From the NCBI RefSeq assembly GCF_002934665.1, contig NZ_NIRS01000003.1, positions 372,001 to 436,000 on the forward strand: a stretch of 64,000 nucleotides of DNA, written 5' to 3'. The position numbers and the translations under genes were made by a program. Position 1 is the first letter of the stretch; each line of letters starts with the position of its first letter. Of the stretch, positions 52,254 to 62,429 are shown piece by piece. The stretch is from Pseudomonas laurylsulfatiphila. GTDB taxonomy: Bacteria; Pseudomonadota; Gammaproteobacteria; Pseudomonadales; Pseudomonadaceae. The notes beneath the pieces were generated by a model that ran no database searches, was not told the origin of the DNA, and saw only the letters and a program-made list of their open reading frames with translations.

Positions 52254-53366
52254 TCAGTCGTTGAGCAAGCGCCCGTGACGCAGCGCTTCGCGCCCCGCCA
52301 CCTTGGCCAGCCAGAAACCGGGTTGGGCATAACGCAGCCGTTCAATGGCAAACAGCACCCCGGACGTACCAGCACACACCGTGCTGACCCGATCCGCCAA
52401 CGGATCGATCACTTCAAAAATCTCGTCGCCCGCTTCAACCCACTCACCGGGCTTACGCAGGAAACTCACCACACCGGGGTGTGGTGCCAACAACAACTCA
52501 GTGCCTTCGAACGGCATGCCCTCGCAAGGCGCTTGCGCAGCTTTCGGCCATTCACCGCCGATCAGGCCTTGCTCGGCGAGGAACGCCAGAATGCCTTCGG
52601 CACAAGCCTCTGCTTCGGCGCGACCGGTGTCGGCCTGACCACCCAATTCAATGGTAGTCGCCAGGCAGGCCAGCGGAATTTGCGCCTCCGGGAACAGACG
52701 CGACAGGCGCAACCACGGCAACGAACAGGCTTCATCGAACGAACTGCCGCCGGAATCTTCCGCCAGCAAACCGACCCGCACGTTCAGGTGCGCAGCCAGC
52801 GAACGCCACTGCAGCCAGTGCTGCGGCAAGGCGTACATGTGCAGCGCCGCTTCGGCATCGCAATGCAGATCCAGCACCACATCGGCGGTACAGGCGTGGC
52901 TGAGCAGCACGCGCTGCATGCCCTGCAACTGGCTGCTCGCCTCTGGCAAAGCGGCCAGATGATCGACCATCGCCTGACGGATCAGACGAATGTTGGCGTG
53001 CGGATCGTCACCGAGGCTTTCTACCAAGGCAGCCGCCACAGGTGCGCTCAACTCGACGAAATCGCGGTTGAAGTTCTTGCCGCTGCCCGCTTCGAAACGC
53101 CCTTGATGATTGCCCTGAAGCAGTTGACCCAGACCCAGTGGATTAGCCACCGGCACCAGTTCGACCACACCATTGAGCAAGCCCTGGGCTTCGAGTTCGG
53201 CCAGACGCTTTTTCAGCTCGAACGCCGTGCGCATGCCCGGCAGCTCATCGGCGTGCAGGCTGGCCTGGATATAGGCCTTGCGCTCGCCACTACCGAAGCG
53301 GAACACCGAAATATGGCGTTCGCTGCCCAGGTGGCTCCACGGCAAAGCATGATCGATGCGTTCCAT
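52254..53366 (-). CDS. aotO: AotO, succinylglutamate desuccinylase/aspartoacylase-like protein of the transport operon
   Basis: 370 residues. It carries the AstE/ASPA zinc carboxypeptidase-like motifs: SLHADELPGM (the H-x-x-E ligands), NFNRDF and VVLDLHCDAE (third ligand). In Pseudomonas it is aotO, reported as not needed for arginine uptake as I recall. Its enzymatic substrate is unknown; perhaps an acylated amino acid. It starts 1 bp after the stop of aotM. Confidence 0.9.
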   Translation of the reverse strand: MERIDHALPWSHLGSERHISVFRFGSGERKAYIQASLHADELPGMRTAFELKKRLAELEAQGLLNGVVELVPVANPLGLGQLLQGNHQGRFEAGSGKNFNRDFVELSAPVAAALVESLGDDPHANIRLIRQAMVDHLAALPEASSQLQGMQRVLLSHACTADVVLDLHCDAEAALHMYALPQHWLQWRSLAAHLNVRVGLLAEDSGGSSFDEACSLPWLRLSRLFPEAQIPLACLATTIELGGQADTGRAEAEACAEGILAFLAEQGLIGGEWPKAAQAPCEGMPFEGTELLLAPHPGVVSFLRKPGEWVEAGDEIFEVIDPLADRVSTVCAGTSGVLFAIERLRYAQPGFWLAKVAGREALRHGRLLND

Positions 53367-53367
53367 A

Positions 53368-54066
53368 TCAGTGCTTCCGCGGGGCCAGGTAGCCCAGCCA
53401 GCGGCGCTCGGCCATCTTGAACAGCTTCACCAGGATGAAGGTCAGGCACAGGTAGAACACGCCGGCGGTGATGTAGGCCTCGAACGGCAGGTAGAACTGG
53501 GCATTGACCGTGCGCGCGGCACCAGTGATGTCGATCAGGGTCACGATGGACGCCAGACTGGTGGTCTGCAGCATCATGATCACTTCGTTGCTGTACTGCG
53601 GCAGCGCCCGGCGCAGGGCCGACGGCAGCAGGATGCGCTTGTACATCTTGAAGCGCGACATGCCCATGGCCTTGGCCGCTTCGATCTCGCCGTTCGGCGT
53701 GGCGCGCAGGCTGCCGGCGATGATCTCGGCGGTGTAGGCGCTGGTGTTGATCGCGAACGCCAGGCACGCACAGAACGTTGCGCTGGACAGCCACGGCCAG
53801 AGGAAGCTCTCACGCACCGCTTCGAACTGCGCCAGACCGTAGTAGATCAAAAACAGCTGCACCAGCATCGGTGTGCCGCGGATCACGTAGGTATAGAGCC
53901 AGGCGGACATGTTGACCACCGAGTTCTTCGAGACGCGCATCAGGCCCAGCGGCAATGCGCACAGCAAGCCGAAGAACAGCGACAGCGCGAGCAGTTTGAG
54001 GGTGGTCACCAGGCCGCCGAAGTACAGCGGCAAGGCCTCCCAAATGACGTTGTAGTCGAAGATCAT
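53368..54066 (-). CDS. aotM: Arginine/ornithine ABC transporter permease AotM
   Basis: 232-residue permease with about five membrane helices of the HisM/GlnP family. The EAA-loop region IEAAKAMGMSRFKMYKRILLP contacts the ATPase. It overlaps the end of aotQ by 4 nt (ATGA). Confidence 0.95.
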   Translation of the reverse strand: MIFDYNVIWEALPLYFGGLVTTLKLLALSLFFGLLCALPLGLMRVSKNSVVNMSAWLYTYVIRGTPMLVQLFLIYYGLAQFEAVRESFLWPWLSSATFCACLAFAINTSAYTAEIIAGSLRATPNGEIEAAKAMGMSRFKMYKRILLPSALRRALPQYSNEVIMMLQTTSLASIVTLIDITGAARTVNAQFYLPFEAYITAGVFYLCLTFILVKLFKMAERRWLGYLAPRKH

Positions 54067-54752
54067 AGATCAGCCGCCCTTACGCCTACCGAGTAGCGCT
54101 TCTCAAGGTGACGCAATGCCAGCAACGACACACTGGTGATCACCAGGTACATCGCCGCCACTGCGAGGAAGAAGGTGAAAGGCTCGCGGGTGGCATCGGC
54201 CGCCTGCTTGGCCTTGAACATCATGTCCTGCAGACCCACCACCGAAATCAGCGCGGTCGCCTTGGTCAGAACCAGCCAGTTGTTGGTGAAACCCGGAATC
54301 GCCAGGCGAATCATCTGTGGCACCAACACCCGGAAGAACACCTGGAAACTGCTCATGCCGTACGCCATGCCGGCTTCGGCCTGACCTTTGGGGATCGCCA
54401 TGAACGCGCCACGGAAGGTTTCCGACAGGTACGCACCGAAGATGAAGCCCAGGGTGCCGATACCGGCGGCCAACGGATTCAGGTCGATGTACTCGTCAAA
54501 ACCGAGCAGCGGTGCGACGCGGTTGAGCAGGTCCTGGCCGCCGTAGAAAATCAGCAGGATCAGCACCAGGTCGGGAATACCGCGGATCACCGTGGAATAC
54601 AGGTCGCCCAGCCAGGCCAGCCAGCGCACCGGCGACAGACGCAGTGCCACGCCGATCAGGCCCAGTACGATGGCCAGGGCCATGGACGACAAGGCGAGCT
54701 GAAGCGTCAGCCAAGCGCCATCGAGGATGACAGCCCCGTAGCCTTTCAACAT
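54063..54752 (-). CDS. aotQ: Arginine/ornithine ABC transporter permease AotQ
   Basis: 229-residue HisQ-type permease with about five helices. VIRGIPDLVLILLIFYGGQ is the family's first conserved block, and GQAEAGMAYGMSSFQVFFRVLVPQ the EAA loop. It pairs with AotM in the inner membrane. Confidence 0.95.
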   Translation of the reverse strand: MLKGYGAVILDGAWLTLQLALSSMALAIVLGLIGVALRLSPVRWLAWLGDLYSTVIRGIPDLVLILLIFYGGQDLLNRVAPLLGFDEYIDLNPLAAGIGTLGFIFGAYLSETFRGAFMAIPKGQAEAGMAYGMSSFQVFFRVLVPQMIRLAIPGFTNNWLVLTKATALISVVGLQDMMFKAKQAADATREPFTFFLAVAAMYLVITSVSLLALRHLEKRYSVGVRAADL

Positions 54753-54781
54753 GATTCAGGTCCTCGAAAGTTGGGATGAAA

Positions 54782-54822
54782 AAATGGCGCAAACCTCAGA
54801 GATCCTGCTGCTTGCGCCATTT
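54782..54822 (-). promoter_or_regulatory. Hairpin between aotJ and aotQ
   Basis: AAATGGCGCAA and TTGCGCCATTT form an 11-bp perfect stem around a 19-base loop. It lacks a clear T-run. It probably protects the abundant aotJ mRNA or dampens downstream expression, as is common after a binding-protein gene. Confidence 0.65.
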
Positions 54823-54843
54823 CGGAGTTGTCGCCGGGGCGTG

Positions 54844-55620
54844 TTACTTGCCGTAGATATCGAAGGCGAAGTACTTGTCCTGGATTTGCTTGTACTTGCC
54901 GTTCTCGCGAATGGCGGTGATGGCGGCGTTGAGCTTGTCCAGCTCGGCCTTGTCGCCCTTGCGCACCGCGATGCCTACGCCGTCGCCGAAGTATTTGACG
55001 TCGGTGAACGCAGGGCCGACGAAGGCGAAACCTTTACCGGCGTCGGTTTTCAGGAAACCGTCATCCAGAAGCGTAGCGTCTGCCACGGTGCCGTCGAGGC
55101 GGCCGGCGGCCACGTCGAGGTAAATTTCGTTCTGCGAACCGTAAGGTTTGATCTCGGCACCCAGCGGGGCCAGGACTTCGCGGGCGAAACGCTCGTGGAT
55201 CGAACCACGCTGCACGCCGATGTTCTTGCCCTTGAGCTCGGTCAGGCCTTCGCTGACCTGGGTGCCGGCCTTCATGACCAGGCGAGCCGGGGTGTTGTAG
55301 TACTTGTTGGTGAAGTCCACGGACTTCTTGCGGTCTTCAGTGATCGACATGGACGACAGGATCGCGTCGATCTTGCGCACTTTCAGTGCCGGGATCAGGC
55401 CGTCGAACTCTTGCTCGACCCACACGCACTTGACCTTCATCTCTTCGCACAAGGCGTTGCCGATGTCGTAGTCGAAACCAACGATGCTGCCGTCCGGTGC
55501 TTTGGAAGCGAACGGAGGGTAAGCCGCTTCGATACCAATTTTCAGAGGCTTTTCATCGGCGAAGGATGGCAGCGACAGCACGGACAGTGCCAGGGCGCCA
55601 AGCAGCACGAGTTTCTTCAT
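54844..55620 (-). CDS. aotJ: Arginine/ornithine periplasmic binding protein AotJ
   Basis: 258 residues with a signal peptide ([21 protein letters not shown], cleaved near 21). The solute-binding family 3 fold includes [33 protein letters not shown] and [16 protein letters not shown]. It captures arginine and ornithine and hands them to AotQM. The start at 55620 is fixed by the signal peptide. First gene of the operon, with an ArgR-type site upstream. Confidence 0.95.
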   Translation of the reverse strand: MKKLVLLGALALSVLSLPSFADEKPLKIGIEAAYPPFASKAPDGSIVGFDYDIGNALCEEMKVKCVWVEQEFDGLIPALKVRKIDAILSSMSITEDRKKSVDFTNKYYNTPARLVMKAGTQVSEGLTELKGKNIGVQRGSIHERFAREVLAPLGAEIKPYGSQNEIYLDVAAGRLDGTVADATLLDDGFLKTDAGKGFAFVGPAFTDVKYFGDGVGIAVRKGDKAELDKLNAAITAIRENGKYKQIQDKYFAFDIYGK

Positions 55621-55768
55621 CTTGGGACTCCATCGGTAAAGGGCAAAAACGGCAGAGTGAGCAACAGCCCAATATGCGAATGAGTGGAACCGGAAAGCAG
55701 TGCTGCGTCCTACATTGCGTGTGCGAAATTTCAACACGGGCAACGACGAGCGAGTGATCGGCATTCTA

Positions 55769-55805
55769 ACGACAGGCCCGAGGCCGATATTTCTTCAATG
55801 CGACA
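55769..55805 (-). promoter_or_regulatory. Candidate ArgR site upstream of aotJ
   Basis: TGTCGC-N8-AA at 55805-55790 on the minus strand, with a weaker TGTCGT half-site 31 bp further in. The same form occurs upstream of aruC. The 700-bp gap to acsA (55621-56320) otherwise holds a REP pair and the acsA terminator. Confidence 0.55.
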
Positions 55806-56138
55806 ACTAATTACAGAAGCACCGAGAAAGTCGTTTTAGCACGTTGACAGCCCTGCAAAATCATGCAAGAGCAAAAGACATTGAACCGATCTATGTTGCA
55901 AATTGCGGGCCTATTATTGGCAAACCCTTCTAATCCGGCAAGCGCAGCGTGGGGTCTTATTTTTTATCCGTGGTTTTTAACCCCTGCTATGGGGCTGGGC
56001 GTTTCCCAATGCCCCGCATTGGCGCGATGCGGTTACACATTCAGTAACCTGAAAGGTCGCAGGTAACAGTAGGAAAACGCCGACAGAGAAACCCGATAAT
56101 TATTGGCTGATGTTGCTGTATTGCCTGACAAACTGCCT

Positions 56139-56229
56139 TTGCGAGCAGGCTCGCTCCCACAATGGATTTGTGCCGAGCACAAAATTTTCACCCACCAAAG
56201 ATCCCTGTGGGAGCGAGCCTGCTCGCGAA
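56139..56229. repeat. REP pair upstream of aotJ
   Basis: GCGAGCAGGCTCGCTCCCAC and its inverse about 50 bp later. Confidence 0.9.
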
Positions 56230-56263
56230 GAGTCCAGCCCAGCCAACACAAAAACCCAGGCAC

Positions 56264-56302
56264 AAAAAAGCCCCGCCAGGTTCGACACCTGACGGGGCTT
56301 CA
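56264..56302 (-). terminator. acsA terminator
   Basis: AAGCCCCGTCAGGT paired with ACCTGGCGGGGCTT with a TTTTTT run on the minus strand, just after the acsA stop. Confidence 0.85.
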
Positions 56303-56320
56303 ATGACTCAGAACCGCCGC

Positions 56321-58276
56321 TTACGCGACATTCATCGTCTTGTGCGTATCAATCAAATGCTGCACCACACTCGGGTCCGCCAGGGTGGAGATATCCCCCA
56401 AGCCATCGTATTCAGCGGTAGCAATCTTGCGCAGAATCCGCCGCATGATCTTGCCCGAACGGGTCTTCGGCAGCCCCGGCGCCCACTGGATCACATCCGG
56501 CGAAGCAATCGGCCCGATCTCTTTACGCACCCAGTTCTTCAGCTCCAGGCGCAGTTGCTCGTTCGGCTCTTCACCGTTTTTCAGGGTGACATAGACATAA
56601 ATGCCCTGTCCCTTGATGTCGTGCGGCACACCGACCACCGCCGCTTCGGCGACTTTCGGGTGCGCGACCATCGCGCTTTCGATCTCGGCGGTGCCCATGC
56701 GGTGGCCGGAGACGTTGAGCACGTCGTCGACGCGACCGGTGATCCAGTAGTAACCATCGGCATCGCGACGGGCGCCGTCACCGGTGAAGTACATGCCGCG
56801 GAAGGTCTTGAAGTAGGTGTCGACGAAGCGGTCGTGATCGCCATACAGCGTACGCGCCTGGCCTGGCCACGAATCGAGAATCACCAGGTTGCCCTCGGCC
56901 TCGCCTTCGATGATGTTGCCCAGGTTGTCCACCAGGGCCGGCACCACGCCGAAGAACGGACGTGCCGCCGAGCCTGGCTTGAGGGCGTGAGCGCCGGGCA
57001 GCGGGCTCATCATGTTGCCGCCGGTTTCGGTCTGCCACCAGGTGTCGACGATCGGGCAACGGGACTTGCCGACATTCTTGTAGTACCAGTCCCAGGCTTC
57101 CGGGTTGATTGGCTCACCCACCGAACCCAACAGGCGCAGGCTGCTGCCATCGGCGCCTTCAACCGCGGCGGTGCCCGAGGCCATCATGGCGCGGATTGCG
57201 GTCGGTGCGGTGTAGAGGATGTTGACCTTGTGCTTGTCGACGATCTTCGCCACCCGGGTGATGTCCGGGTAGTTCGGCACGCCTTCGAACAGCAGGGTGG
57301 TCGCGCCGTTGGCCAGCGGGCCGTAGACGATGTAGCTGTGGCCGGTGACCCAGCCGACGTCGGCGGTGCACCAGTAGACTTCACCGGGGCGGTAGTCGAA
57401 CACGCGCTCGTGGGTCATGGCGGCGTACAGCAGGTAGCCGCCGGTGGTGTGCTGCACGCCCTTCGGCTTGCCGGTGGAGCCCGAGGTGTAGAGGATGAAC
57501 AGCGCCTCTTCGGCGCCCATCTCTTTGGGCGCGCACACGGTGCCGGCCACTTTCATCAGGTCCTCGAACCAGATGTCGCGATGCTGGTTCCACTTGATCT
57601 GGCCACCGGTGCGCTTGCACACGATGACTTTCTGGATGCTGCTGGTTTCCGGGTTGGTCAGCGCGTCGTCGACGTTGGCCTTGAGCGGGATCTTCTTGCC
57701 GGCACGAATGCCTTCGTCGGCGGTGATCACCACTTTGGATTTGCAGTCGATGATGCGACCGGCCAGGGCTTCCGGCGAGAACCCGCCGAACACCACCGAG
57801 TGGATCGCGCCGATCCGGGTACAAGCCAACATGGCGACCACGGCTTCGGGGATCATCGGCATGTAGATCGTCACCACGTCGCCGCGGTGCACGTCCTGGC
57901 CGCGCAGGGCGTTGGCGAACTTGCAGACTTGCTCGTGCAGCTCGCGGTAGGTGATGTTGCGGCTTTCCGCAGGGTCATCGCCTTCCCAAATGATCGCGAC
58001 CTGGTCGCCGCGCTCGGCCAGATGACGGTCGAGGCAGTTATAGGAAACGTTCAGGGTGCCGTCGGCGAACCACTTGATGTCGACATGGTGATCGTCGAAG
58101 GAGGTCTGTTTCACCGTGGTGAAAGGCTTGATCCAGTCGAGGCGCTTGGCTTGCTCGCGCCAGAAGCCGTCCGGGTTGACGACCGACTGCTGGTACATGG
58201 CCTTGTAGGTCGCCTCGTCGGTCAGCGTATTGGCCAGAACCTCGGGACGAACGGGATACAGGGAAGCCGCACTCAT
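56321..58276 (-). CDS. acsA: Acetyl-CoA synthetase
   Basis: 651-residue AMP-forming enzyme activating acetate. Motif [12 protein letters not shown] is at about residue 265, [11 protein letters not shown] at about 415, and the C-terminal [11 protein letters not shown] carries the Lys regulated by acetylation. Length and start ([12 protein letters not shown], 58276) match the family. In this position next to aotJ it is the copy common in Pseudomonas. Confidence 0.96.
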   Translation of the reverse strand: MSAASLYPVRPEVLANTLTDEATYKAMYQQSVVNPDGFWREQAKRLDWIKPFTTVKQTSFDDHHVDIKWFADGTLNVSYNCLDRHLAERGDQVAIIWEGDDPAESRNITYRELHEQVCKFANALRGQDVHRGDVVTIYMPMIPEAVVAMLACTRIGAIHSVVFGGFSPEALAGRIIDCKSKVVITADEGIRAGKKIPLKANVDDALTNPETSSIQKVIVCKRTGGQIKWNQHRDIWFEDLMKVAGTVCAPKEMGAEEALFILYTSGSTGKPKGVQHTTGGYLLYAAMTHERVFDYRPGEVYWCTADVGWVTGHSYIVYGPLANGATTLLFEGVPNYPDITRVAKIVDKHKVNILYTAPTAIRAMMASGTAAVEGADGSSLRLLGSVGEPINPEAWDWYYKNVGKSRCPIVDTWWQTETGGNMMSPLPGAHALKPGSAARPFFGVVPALVDNLGNIIEGEAEGNLVILDSWPGQARTLYGDHDRFVDTYFKTFRGMYFTGDGARRDADGYYWITGRVDDVLNVSGHRMGTAEIESAMVAHPKVAEAAVVGVPHDIKGQGIYVYVTLKNGEEPNEQLRLELKNWVRKEIGPIASPDVIQWAPGLPKTRSGKIMRRILRKIATAEYDGLGDISTLADPSVVQHLIDTHKTMNVA

Positions 58277-58422
58277 CTTTCTTACCTCGGTGGAATAGTT
58301 GTTTTTGTATGACCCTGTTGTAGCCGGGCCGGGCCTATAGAACCATTCGACGATGGTAGTAACAAGCCCACACAAAATGTCGTGAATACCCTCGCGCCCG
58401 CGCTGCCCGGGCATCAGACAAC

Positions 58423-58750
58423 ACCTGTAGGAGCGAGCTCGATCGCGATGGTCGTCAACGATAACGCGCCCAATCTGACACCCCGCGGTGCTCTCTGGCT
58501 CATCGCGAGCAAGCTTGCTCCTACAAAAGCGGTACCTGTGGGAGCGAGCCTGCTCGCGATGCTCGTCAACGATAACGCGCCCAATCTGACACCCCGCGGA
58601 GCTCTCTGGCTCATCGCGAGCAGGCTCGCTCCTACAAAAGCGGTACCTGTAGGAGCGAGCCTGCTCGCGATGGTCGTCAACGATAACGCGCCCAATCTGA
58701 CACCCCGCGGCGTTCTCTGGCTCATCGCGAGCAGGCTCGCTCCTACAAAA
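58423..58750. repeat. Tandem REPIN array, three copies
   Basis: Three copies exactly 111 bp apart (starts 58423, 58534 and 58645). Arms are GTGGGAGCGAGCCTGCTCGC-like and middles hold GTCGTCAACGATAACGCGCC and CTGACACCCCGCGG. It lies upstream of acsA and a divergent small gene. The remaining gap (58751-58980) has no gene. Confidence 0.9.
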
Positions 58751-58980
58751 GAACAGGCTATTCAGGGATTGTTACAGGATCTGTCAAAGGTGTTTATCAA
58801 AACCACGTCTATATGAACGTATCCATCACCCCTAAAATCTGCCACGCCAACAAGGCAACCTGATTAACCAAGTTACAGCCCCCACGAAGGCAGTTAATCA
58901 AACACCCAGGTACTGAAGCTCCACACGCAATCTCAAAAGGATTGCGTGCCCCCTCTCGACCTTAGAAAGGTAAAACTTAA

Positions 58981-59244
58981 ATGAAAGCTTTATTGGTTCT
59001 GGCCCTCGGCAGCGTGTGCGTAACCGCCATGGCAAGCGAGGCCCCGACTGATGTCGCGCAGCAACAACCGCCTATTGAGGAATACACTTACTCGATGAAT
59101 CTGGACATCGCCAAAGTGATCTCGATGAGCGAAGCACCGAATGTTTGTGAAGTTGTCCCCATGAAAATGGAATACGAAGATTCCAACGGTCAACGGCATA
59201 TCTTGCGTTACAGCGCGATGGGCAACGGTTGCTCTAACGGCTGA
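58981..59244 (+). CDS. DUF2790-family small secreted protein
   Basis: 87 residues with a signal peptide (about 1-18, cleaved after AMA). The mature part has the family pattern YTYSMNLDIAKVISMSEAPN, then CEVVPMKMEYEDSNG and a Cys near the end. Several paralogs occur per Pseudomonas genome, mostly of unknown function. Two Cys may form a disulfide in the periplasm. Confidence 0.85.
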   Translation: MKALLVLALGSVCVTAMASEAPTDVAQQQPPIEEYTYSMNLDIAKVISMSEAPNVCEVVPMKMEYEDSNGQRHILRYSAMGNGCSNG

Positions 59245-59433
59245 TCCCTGCTTCACCCCTCCCCCAATAAGGTTCGACCCACCCGCCACGATCAGGCAGA
59301 TGAAGCGCCGAACCTTAATGATCTAATAATTCGATTATTTTAAGCATTTATTTGCGCTTTTTAATCGAATTAATCGGCGTAGCATCCTATTCAACCCAAG
59401 ACAAACAACGCCCACGAATCCGGAGCACTGACC

Positions 59434-59787
59434 ATGAAAACCCAACTGATCCTCGCCCTGACCCTCTCCGTCCTGGCTGCCAACACCTTCGCCGCCGATG
59501 GTTACGACCGCACCGGCTCGGCCGCTTACACCACTGAAGCGGCTGTTGCTTCCGACGGTTACGACCACACCGGTTCAGCCTCTTTTGCCGCCGATGGCGC
59601 AGACCATGTAGGTGCCGGCAAACTGGCTTCCGACGGCGCTGACCACACCGGTGCCGCCCGCCTCGCCGCCGATGGTGCCGACCATGTGGGCGCCGGCAAA
59701 CTGGCTTCCGACGGCTCGGACCACACCGGTGCCGCCCGCCTCGCCGCCGATGGTGCCGATCACGTCGGTGCAGGTCGCCTGAGCTGA
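59434..59787 (+). CDS. Small secreted repeat protein
   Basis: 117 residues. Signal peptide MKTQLILALTLSVLAANTFA, then about seven copies of a 13-residue repeat of the form (A/S)DG(A/S)DH(T/V)GA(A/G)(R/K)LA, with 78-bp DNA units nearly identical. I recall similar Pseudomonas proteins under the name 'phage infection protein', but that label has no proof here. Regular Asp-Gly-x-Asp-His spacing suggests metal binding or surface display. A terminator follows. Confidence 0.8.
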   Translation: MKTQLILALTLSVLAANTFAADGYDRTGSAAYTTEAAVASDGYDHTGSASFAADGADHVGAGKLASDGADHTGAARLAADGADHVGAGKLASDGSDHTGAARLAADGADHVGAGRLS

Positions 59788-59806
59788 TCCACCCGCGTGA
59801 CTTCAC

Positions 59807-59826
59807 AGCCCGACTTCGGTCGGGCT
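59807..59826 (+). terminator. Terminator of the repeat-protein gene
   Basis: AGCCCGAC-TTCG-GTCGGGCT, a UUCG tetraloop hairpin; the T-run is short (TAGTTGT). Confidence 0.75.
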
Positions 59827-59861
59827 TAGTTGTGTCTTGAGCCTGAGAAAACCCCACAGAA

Positions 59862-59877
59862 ACACAAGATGTAGTGA
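59862..59877 (+). promoter_or_regulatory. Possible NrdR box upstream of nrdB
   Basis: ACACAAGATGTAGTGA fits 13 of 16 positions of the NrdR box consensus as I recall it (ACACWATATATWGTGT). No second box at the expected spacing was found, so this is weak. The gap to nrdB also has A/T-rich runs near 59880-59950. Confidence 0.3.
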
Positions 59878-60313
59878 AAAAAGCCTTTTTTGGTTATTTC
59901 TTGTACAAAAAATTCCCGGGGCAAAAAATTAAGAAAAAAAATCTTCCCCCACCAAAACCGTTCAAAGCCCTGTAAACCCTCGCTCCGACCGAAATACGGC
60001 CCCTGTCGACCGATCCGTGAGCCATTTCGCCGCACCACAGCACGCAAAACTTCCCTATAATGCGGCCTTAAACGGGCCTGCAATATCCCCTTACAGGGAT
60101 GAAAAGCCAGTCTGAAGCCCCGCACAGGCGCTTGCCGCTTGCTGCGCCCATCAGTGGCTCTCGGAACCCCGTACAAAATTCTGTTTGATGCCTGCGTATA
60201 GCTGCTGCAAAAAACGATTCCTTTAGATCCAACGCGGCCAGTAAGGCCGTGTGAAAAACCAACTATCCATTTTCACACGGGCACTCTGGCCCTCACGCAG
60301 GAGACGACACGTC

Positions 60314-61561
60314 ATGCTGAGCTGGGACGAATTCGACAAAGAAGACACGGAAGTAGCAGTCAAGAGCGCCAACGCTGGCCACGCCACCGAAGCCAACATG
60401 GACCGTCTCGACAGCGCCGGCGGTGCCGCCGCCCTGGAAGCCCGTGCCGTGACCGCCGCTGACTCCGCCGCCGTTGCCCGCGCCAAAGCCGCCCTGGATT
60501 CGCTCGACGTCGCCGAAGGCCTCGCCGAACTCGAAGGCGCCTCCGCCCGTGTCGCCGTTGACGAAAAGCGCATGATCAACTGCCGCGCCGACCTCAACCA
60601 ACTCGTACCCTTCAAGTACGACTGGGCCTGGCAGAAGTACCTGGACGGCTGCGCAAACCACTGGATGCCGCAAGAAGTCAACATGACCGCCGACATCGCC
60701 CTCTGGAAAAACCCGGAAGGCCTGACCGACGACGAGCGCCGCATCGTGATGCGCAACCTCGGCTTCTTCTCCACCGCCGACTCCCTGGTTGCCAACAACC
60801 TGGTCCTGGCCGTGTACCGCCTGATCACCAACCCGGAATGCCGCCAGTACATCCTGCGCCAGGCCTTCGAAGAGGCGATCCACACCCACGCCTACCAGTA
60901 CTGCATCGAATCGCTGGCCATGGATGAAGGCGAAATCTTCAACATGTACCACGAGATCCCATCGGTCGCGAAAAAAGCCACCTGGGGCCTGAAGTACACC
61001 CGCTCGATCTCCGATCCGAAGTTCGAAACCGGCACCGTCGAAACCGACAAAGAACTGCTGCGCAACCTGATCGCCTACTACTGCGTCCTGGAAGGCATCT
61101 TCTTCTACTGCGGCTTCACCCAGATCCTCTCCATGGGCCGCCGCAACAAAATGACCGGCGTCGCCGAGCAGTTCCAATACATCCTGCGCGACGAATCCAT
61201 GCACCTGAACTTCGGCATCGACGTGATCAACCAGATCAAAATCGAAAACCCGCACTTGTGGGATGCCGAGATGAAGGAAGAAGCTTCGCAGATGATTCTG
61301 CAGGGCACTCAGCTGGAGATCGAATACGCGCGTGACACCATGCCTCGCGGCGTGCTGGGCATGAACGCGGCGATGATGGAGGACTACCTGAAGTTCATCG
61401 CTAACCGTCGTTTGAGCCAGATTGGCTTGAAGGAAGAGTACCCAGGGACAACTAACCCGTTCCCTTGGATGAGCGAGATTATGGACTTGAAGAAAGAGAA
61501 GAACTTCTTTGAGACTCGGGTTATTGAGTATCAGACTGGTGGTGCTTTGAGCTGGGATTGA
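60314..61561 (+). CDS. nrdB: Ribonucleotide reductase class Ia, beta subunit NrdB
   Basis: 415-residue subunit carrying the di-iron site and tyrosyl radical for deoxynucleotide synthesis. An Ala-rich N-terminal extension (about residues 20-90) is typical of Pseudomonas. Iron ligand motifs are in [15 protein letters not shown] and [12 protein letters not shown], and [15 protein letters not shown] lies between. Start 60314 ([11 protein letters not shown]). No nrdA is visible within the window although nrdAB are usually neighbours. A terminator follows directly. Confidence 0.95.
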   Translation: MLSWDEFDKEDTEVAVKSANAGHATEANMDRLDSAGGAAALEARAVTAADSAAVARAKAALDSLDVAEGLAELEGASARVAVDEKRMINCRADLNQLVPFKYDWAWQKYLDGCANHWMPQEVNMTADIALWKNPEGLTDDERRIVMRNLGFFSTADSLVANNLVLAVYRLITNPECRQYILRQAFEEAIHTHAYQYCIESLAMDEGEIFNMYHEIPSVAKKATWGLKYTRSISDPKFETGTVETDKELLRNLIAYYCVLEGIFFYCGFTQILSMGRRNKMTGVAEQFQYILRDESMHLNFGIDVINQIKIENPHLWDAEMKEEASQMILQGTQLEIEYARDTMPRGVLGMNAAMMEDYLKFIANRRLSQIGLKEEYPGTTNPFPWMSEIMDLKKEKNFFETRVIEYQTGGALSWD

Positions 61562-61612
61562 TTCCCAAGCCAGCCGCGATTTGACGACTTGAATCGACAA
61601 ATCGAACATCTG

Positions 61613-61640
61613 AAAGCCCCGATCTGATCGGGGCTTTTTT
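61613..61640 (+). terminator. nrdB terminator
   Basis: AAAGCCCCGAT-CTG-ATCGGGGCTTT and T-run. Confidence 0.92.
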
Positions 61641-62429
61641 GTGGGATAGGAAAGCTCTTACTCACAATCTCAGTAGTAGCTAAACCTCCTACATGTATTC
61701 CAGCACCTTCTGTATTGAGGGCCATTCCATGCGGCCCTAAGCTCTACTGCAGGTGCCTAAGAAACGCCCAACGTAGAAAGCTAGCCAATTACACAGACGA
61801 GCAGTCACCCTTGGTGATTGATCGTAAGCGTCCGGCAAAGGCATCTGGCCCGAAGTCGGAAATGGCGCAACAACTGATAGCTTCCTTTAACCATCGCCAC
61901 TTCTAGGGGGATGTTACGCGCGCAAGATGATGGGGCCGTAGTGACAGGACCACCCTCAAAAACAATGGTGATCCGTATAATTACATTAGACGGGGATTTA
62001 AGAGGTTTCAGGTACAGCAGGGACTATCGCTTGCGGCCGGCTTCCGTCGCAATTTTTCATAAGTTCGGATCAGTTTTGCGAGTTTTGCTACCAAATGCGG
62101 AGCGACAACTCCCGAGTGAATTTGGAAGGGGCAGAATGGGGTGCGCTACGGGGATATATAGGGATAATTAGGGTGTGATGGGGTGTTACGGGGATTATTA
62201 GGGAAAATAGGGGGTTATCAGGGGGCGCTATCTCCAGGGTAACTACCGTTCCCGCGGATTAAATGGGGGGAAATGGGGTGTTTGAGAGGGGGATACAGGG
62301 AGGCTAGGGGATTTATAGGGTGTTTAGGGGCGCTAAAGGGCGGTACGTGGCGTAGATCTACCCCATTGCAACCAATGCTACGAAAAACCATGTTTTGTGG
62401 ATGATTTTGGGACTATGCGCCGGAATATT
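61641..62429. other. Gap with a G-run-rich tract; no supported gene
   Basis: About 790 bp with no credible gene. From 62125 to 62345 the plus strand has about nineteen runs of three or more G with AT-rich spacers (for example GGGGATTATTAGGG). GTAAGCGTCCGG at 61824-61835 resembles an IS66-type end. A short frame at 61715-61906 shows no known family. Confidence 0.5.

Noticed and set aside
56162..58312. 716-codon open frame opposite acsA
   Set aside because: Antisense shadow; acsA has all family motifs on the minus strand.
58382..58816. 144-codon repeat protein upstream of acsA
   Set aside because: It is the translated three-copy REPIN array, not a gene.
61715..61906. 63-codon plus-strand frame after nrdB
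   Set aside because: No family pattern, and an IS66-type end sequence lies inside it; likely debris.
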